A DNA stretch of 64,000 nt from Terfezia claveryi. Taxonomy: Eukaryota; Ascomycota; Pezizomycetes; Pezizales; Pezizaceae. Each line of letters starts with the position of its first letter. Position 1 is the stretch's first letter. The notes under the pieces are model-generated. The model ran no database searches, had not been told where the DNA came from, and was given only the letters and a program-made list of their open reading frames with translations. Of this stretch, positions 61,161-64,000 are shown one piece after another. The translations under genes were made by a program, and so were the position numbers. The stretch covers positions 62,001-126,000 of the forward strand of contig WHUX01000110.1 of the NCBI GenBank assembly GCA_015179025.1, given 5' to 3'.

Positions 61161-62317
61161 TCACCCACTAATGGGCATCGTGCGGGTCCATCCCACCAAT
61201 GTCCCTCCCCCCACACCCCCACGGCCGACAGACACGGAAGTGTCGTGTTCTGACGAGACAACGTCTCGGTTTTCGGCCTCGCACGCAATCCAATTCTTGA
61301 AGCCGAGCTCGATCATGTTGTCTCTTGACAAGAACTTGATCGTTGCTGGGTCATTGAAATCGACCGGTTTGAGGCTGGTGAGAACCCTGCGGTATTTGGG
61401 ATGTTTAGATGAATCATTCCATGCTGGCACGTCGGATAAGGAAGGAGCAGCCGGTGCTGGATTCGTATGAATGGCATGGCATTGGTGGAGAAAGATTGTT
61501 GAAGGTCTGCCTGGGTCATGGTCATGTGATCATCCTCGTGCTCTTCTGAAGCCCCGTGGATGTGGTCGTCGTCTTCGCTTGCGCCGCCGCCCTCGGGGTG
61601 TTCGTTAGAGCTGCCAGGGTGTTCCTTCGCCATCCCATTATTTGGATCTGGAAGGCAATCTGATATTTTGGGATCCGAAAACGGGTTATGGCCTCGAGCG
61701 CACGCTTCATGCATCAGAAATGCAGCTGGAAAAGGGGCGCGGGGGTCGTCTGGGTCGAGGTTTAGTGCTTTATCATGAAAATGTGCAATGTCGGGATGAT
61801 TTTATAAATCGACAAAGACAAATTCCCGCCTCCTGGGCATGAATCTGTATATGCGGACTATGTTTGTTAGTCCCGCTTCAGAGATCGATGACTCACCTTG
61901 TTGGAGAGTGTAACTGCTGAGACCAACGTGATCACTGGGTGCTAGGTTTGCCCAAACACCGATAGTATATTGTACGCTCACACACCTGACAAACCAATGA
62001 AAACCATTGAGGCCATTCCTTGATTCATGTTGATGAGACTTCGCTCTCTGAGGGATAGCATTGTGTTCCTTCAACCTGTCCCACGTCCCCGCACTGTCGA
62101 TTCCATTTTTCGGGATGATGTGGCAGTTCACGACGCAGCCTTCAAATGAATAACCGCACACAACACACCGCATGTAATCCCAGGCGGCCAGACCAGTGTT
62201 AAAAGCTTCCGTGAGAAATGGAGTGAGCGGGGTGGGGTAGGGAGAGGCGGAAAGAAGATTGGACAAGACTCTCGGGTTAAGAGGCGGGAGGCTAACAGGT
62301 GGTCCCAGCTGAGCCAT
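61161..62317 (-). CDS. HNH-nuclease-like hypothetical protein, model uncertain
   Basis: The first frame (62317 down to 61802) begins MAQLGPPVSLPPLNPRVLSN and carries CVVCGYSFEGCVVNCHIIPK, a CxxC and histidine pair like the start of a fungal HNH (HNH_2) domain, then SRNGLNGFHWFVR, which could be the N-G-x-H part. Downstream coding-like sequence continues in other frames: DIAHFHDKALNLDPDDPRAP and LMHEACARGH at about 61790-61680, then an acidic histidine-rich stretch, and finally KPVDFNDPATIKFLSRDNMI to the stop at 61161. Introns must join these, and I could not fix the sites. Fungal proteins of this kind are common, variable and of unknown function. Loss of motif residues by decay cannot be excluded. 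Confidence 0.4.
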
Positions 62318-62512
62318 TATTTCTTCTTTAATTTTTCGCTATTGAGATGCGGCGATAGCAGGAGAGGGACAGACTCGAGATGGGGCCTTTAAAAGGGTCT
62401 GATCGAGACTAAGATGGGGGCAATATACAAGGCGGCTAGATGACTCGTTGGCGGTAGCCTAGGCTTGGAAGGCAACACAAAGGTCTTGCTATTAGCCAGT
62501 TATCATTAAAAA
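62318..62512. other. Upstream flank of the HNH-like gene and tRNA
   Basis: Short spacer with no feature supported. Confidence 0.4.
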
Positions 62513-62607
62513 GGCACAGTGGTCTAATGGTATGACACCTGCTATGTAGGTACCTGCTGATTTCACGCAGAGGGCGGGTGATCTGGGTTCAATCCCCAGC
62601 TGTGCCC
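62513..62607 (+). tRNA. tRNA gene with anticodon-loop insertion; isotype not assigned
   Basis: The acceptor stem GGCACAG pairs with CTGTGCC at the 3' end, with C as discriminator. The A box TGGTCTAATGG and B box GGTTCAATCCC match the Pol III consensus. The T arm is CTGGG-TTCAATC-CCCAG. The anticodon stem CCTGC pairs with GCGGG (one G.U), enclosing about 31 nt where a mature loop needs 7, so an intron or insertion of about 24 nt is present. The D arm and discriminator resemble tRNA-Pro, but no U33 falls in the expected place, so the anticodon is not assigned. A T6 run at 62615-62620 should end transcription. Confidence 0.7.
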
Positions 62608-62614
62608 ATTATTA

Positions 62615-62620
62615 TTTTTT
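62615..62620 (+). terminator. Pol III terminator of the tRNA
   Basis: Six T residues beginning 8 bp after the tRNA 3' end. Confidence 0.6.
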
Positions 62621-64000
62621 CTTTTGGTTATTGGCAGGCAGTATGGACAGCACCGCTCGCTACTACTAAGGAAATGTACAAAACCCCTCACTCTTTTGTT
62701 TTGGTACAATAGCTATGTCTGTTCAAGTAATTAGAACCATGATAAAGATACGATAAGGCTTTGTCTTTTATTCTAAAAAGGGGGAAAGGAAATTTAGCAG
62801 CTGATGTTTGTAACCTAGCGTGATAGCTTTGCTTCAAGGTAACTGGAATTTCCTGACATCTAGCCTCAATTATAAAAAAAAAAAAAGTACTCATCCGACC
62901 TTTCGCATGATATCTTTAATCTCATCCTCTATCCAACCAATCCTGGGGCCTCCCTCCTCTTAGCATTTGGTGGGGTTGGGCGACACCACTGAGGTTAGTA
63001 GCAGTCCACCACGAGGTTACCCTGAACTTTCACTCATAGACTCATGAAGTTGTTATAAGCCCTAATATTGCCCTACACTCATATTCTACATCATTGGAGT
63101 AGGTGGGGAGCTCAGCAAAAGCATATATATATATATATATATATGGTAAGGATTCTCAAACCAATCCTCCCTCTATGCTTATTATATATATACAGGTATG
63201 TGTGTGTACCTCCAAGTATTACGGCCGCCTAAAAATCCAAGTAGATTAAGGGTAAATGTGGATTAATCTGCCTGGCCCACGCGAGTTATATACAAAGCGG
63301 TATTGTAATTATGCTAGCTGTAGAAGAGAGAAAAAAGGAAAGGATCCCTCGCTCTGTAATGGCGGTGCAATGCGCCATGAATCTTGGTCTGGGATATACC
63401 CTTGGGAATAATCGTACCTTCGCACATACGCAAGTATAGTCCGTATGGTTGCCACCCAGTTGCTACCTAGTTGTCAGGACCGCTATCCGCAAATCCCTAT
63501 ATTTTCTTGCTTCTGATTGGCCGAATAACATATCCCTGCACATTGCCTTACCCTGAATTTCAATGTATATAGACAACGCTCCAGACCTGTATTTGTGTAA
63601 GCAAGTGTTCACCAGCATCGTTCACTCCAACCTAAGTGCACTCTGCGCTCTACTGTCCACTCCGCGTATTACCATCCGCTATAGTAGACATTGCTACGGA
63701 TCCGCTCTGCACCCGCACACTTGCGCTGCCGCTAGTACCACTTCCGCTGCCTAACAGATATTCCCGTATCTTTTGTTACGCCTGGCTATACCGTCTCCAA
63801 CCAGACTATTAGAAATGAAGCAGCGATCCCATAGCGTGCCATGCTTCCTTCTCGTCCTCTTTTTCTCTGAATCTTAGTAACCAGAATATTTTAAACTGCA
63901 AAATAGGTAGGAGAAGAAAGCTTCTACTGCGTCCACATTAGTCGGTTGAGGTTGCACTAGGAAGTGGCCGTTGGGATCAGCTTTTACCCTCTCTGATCGG
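62621..64000. other. Intergenic end of window
   Basis: No conserved gene. It has an AT microsatellite at 63123-63144 and two same-orientation copies of TTACCCTGA (63017-63025 and 63548-63556). Short frames here lack family resemblance. Confidence 0.45.
63123..63144. repeat. (AT)11 microsatellite
   Basis: Perfect AT dinucleotide run in intergenic sequence. Confidence 0.9.

Overview
The window is nuclear DNA of a filamentous ascomycete, most likely in Pezizomycotina. Almost every conserved gene is split by very short GT-AG introns (about 45-80 bp, a few longer). The gene set (Atg26 with PH and GRAM domains, the HapX iron regulator, an Argonaute, a CmkB-type kinase) is typical of that group. 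Species or class cannot be fixed from sequence alone. Exon models below were read by eye. The twelve conserved nuclear models that lie wholly inside the window (mog1, fcp1, atg26, D-LDH, msh2, cmkB, ago, rna14, the RCC1 protein, cog3, cox20, pol2) and hapX all splice to totals divisible by three, with family residues joined across the junctions.

Layout: 1-582 (+) C-terminus of a SprT-like zinc metalloprotease with an HMG-like segment and a SUMO-interaction-like motif; 992-1852 (-) Mog1; 2387-5491 (-) Fcp1 CTD phosphatase; 7087-11432 (-) Atg26 sterol glucosyltransferase; 14602-15954 (+) D-lactate dehydrogenase-type enzyme; 16230-19415 (+) Msh2; 20911-22956 (+) unrecognised 681-aa protein; 25210-26592 (-) CmkB-type kinase; 27477-30789 (-) Argonaute; 32967-36554 (-) Rna14; 37085-39033 (-) mitochondrial RCC1-repeat protein of the Fmp25 type; 39375-42680 (+) Cog3; 42958-43648 (-) Cox20; 44292-46641 (-) HapX; 47867-49348 (-) unrecognised disordered 493-aa protein; 50623-57940 (+) Pol2, catalytic subunit of DNA polymerase epsilon; 59040-62317 two poorly resolved lineage-specific genes, one with an HNH-like motif on the minus strand; 62513-62607 (+) a tRNA gene with an insertion in the anticodon loop.

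The genes are mostly housekeeping functions without an operon-like theme. Three deal with genome maintenance (SprT-like protease, Msh2, Pol2), two with RNA polymerase II output (Fcp1, Rna14), one with RNAi and one with iron control. The accessory interest lies between genes: a 569-bp palindromic MITE-like element at 24250-24818, a cluster of SreA-type GATA sites in the hapX promoter, and a 9-mer (TTACCCTGA) that occurs nine times on either strand, always outside genes.
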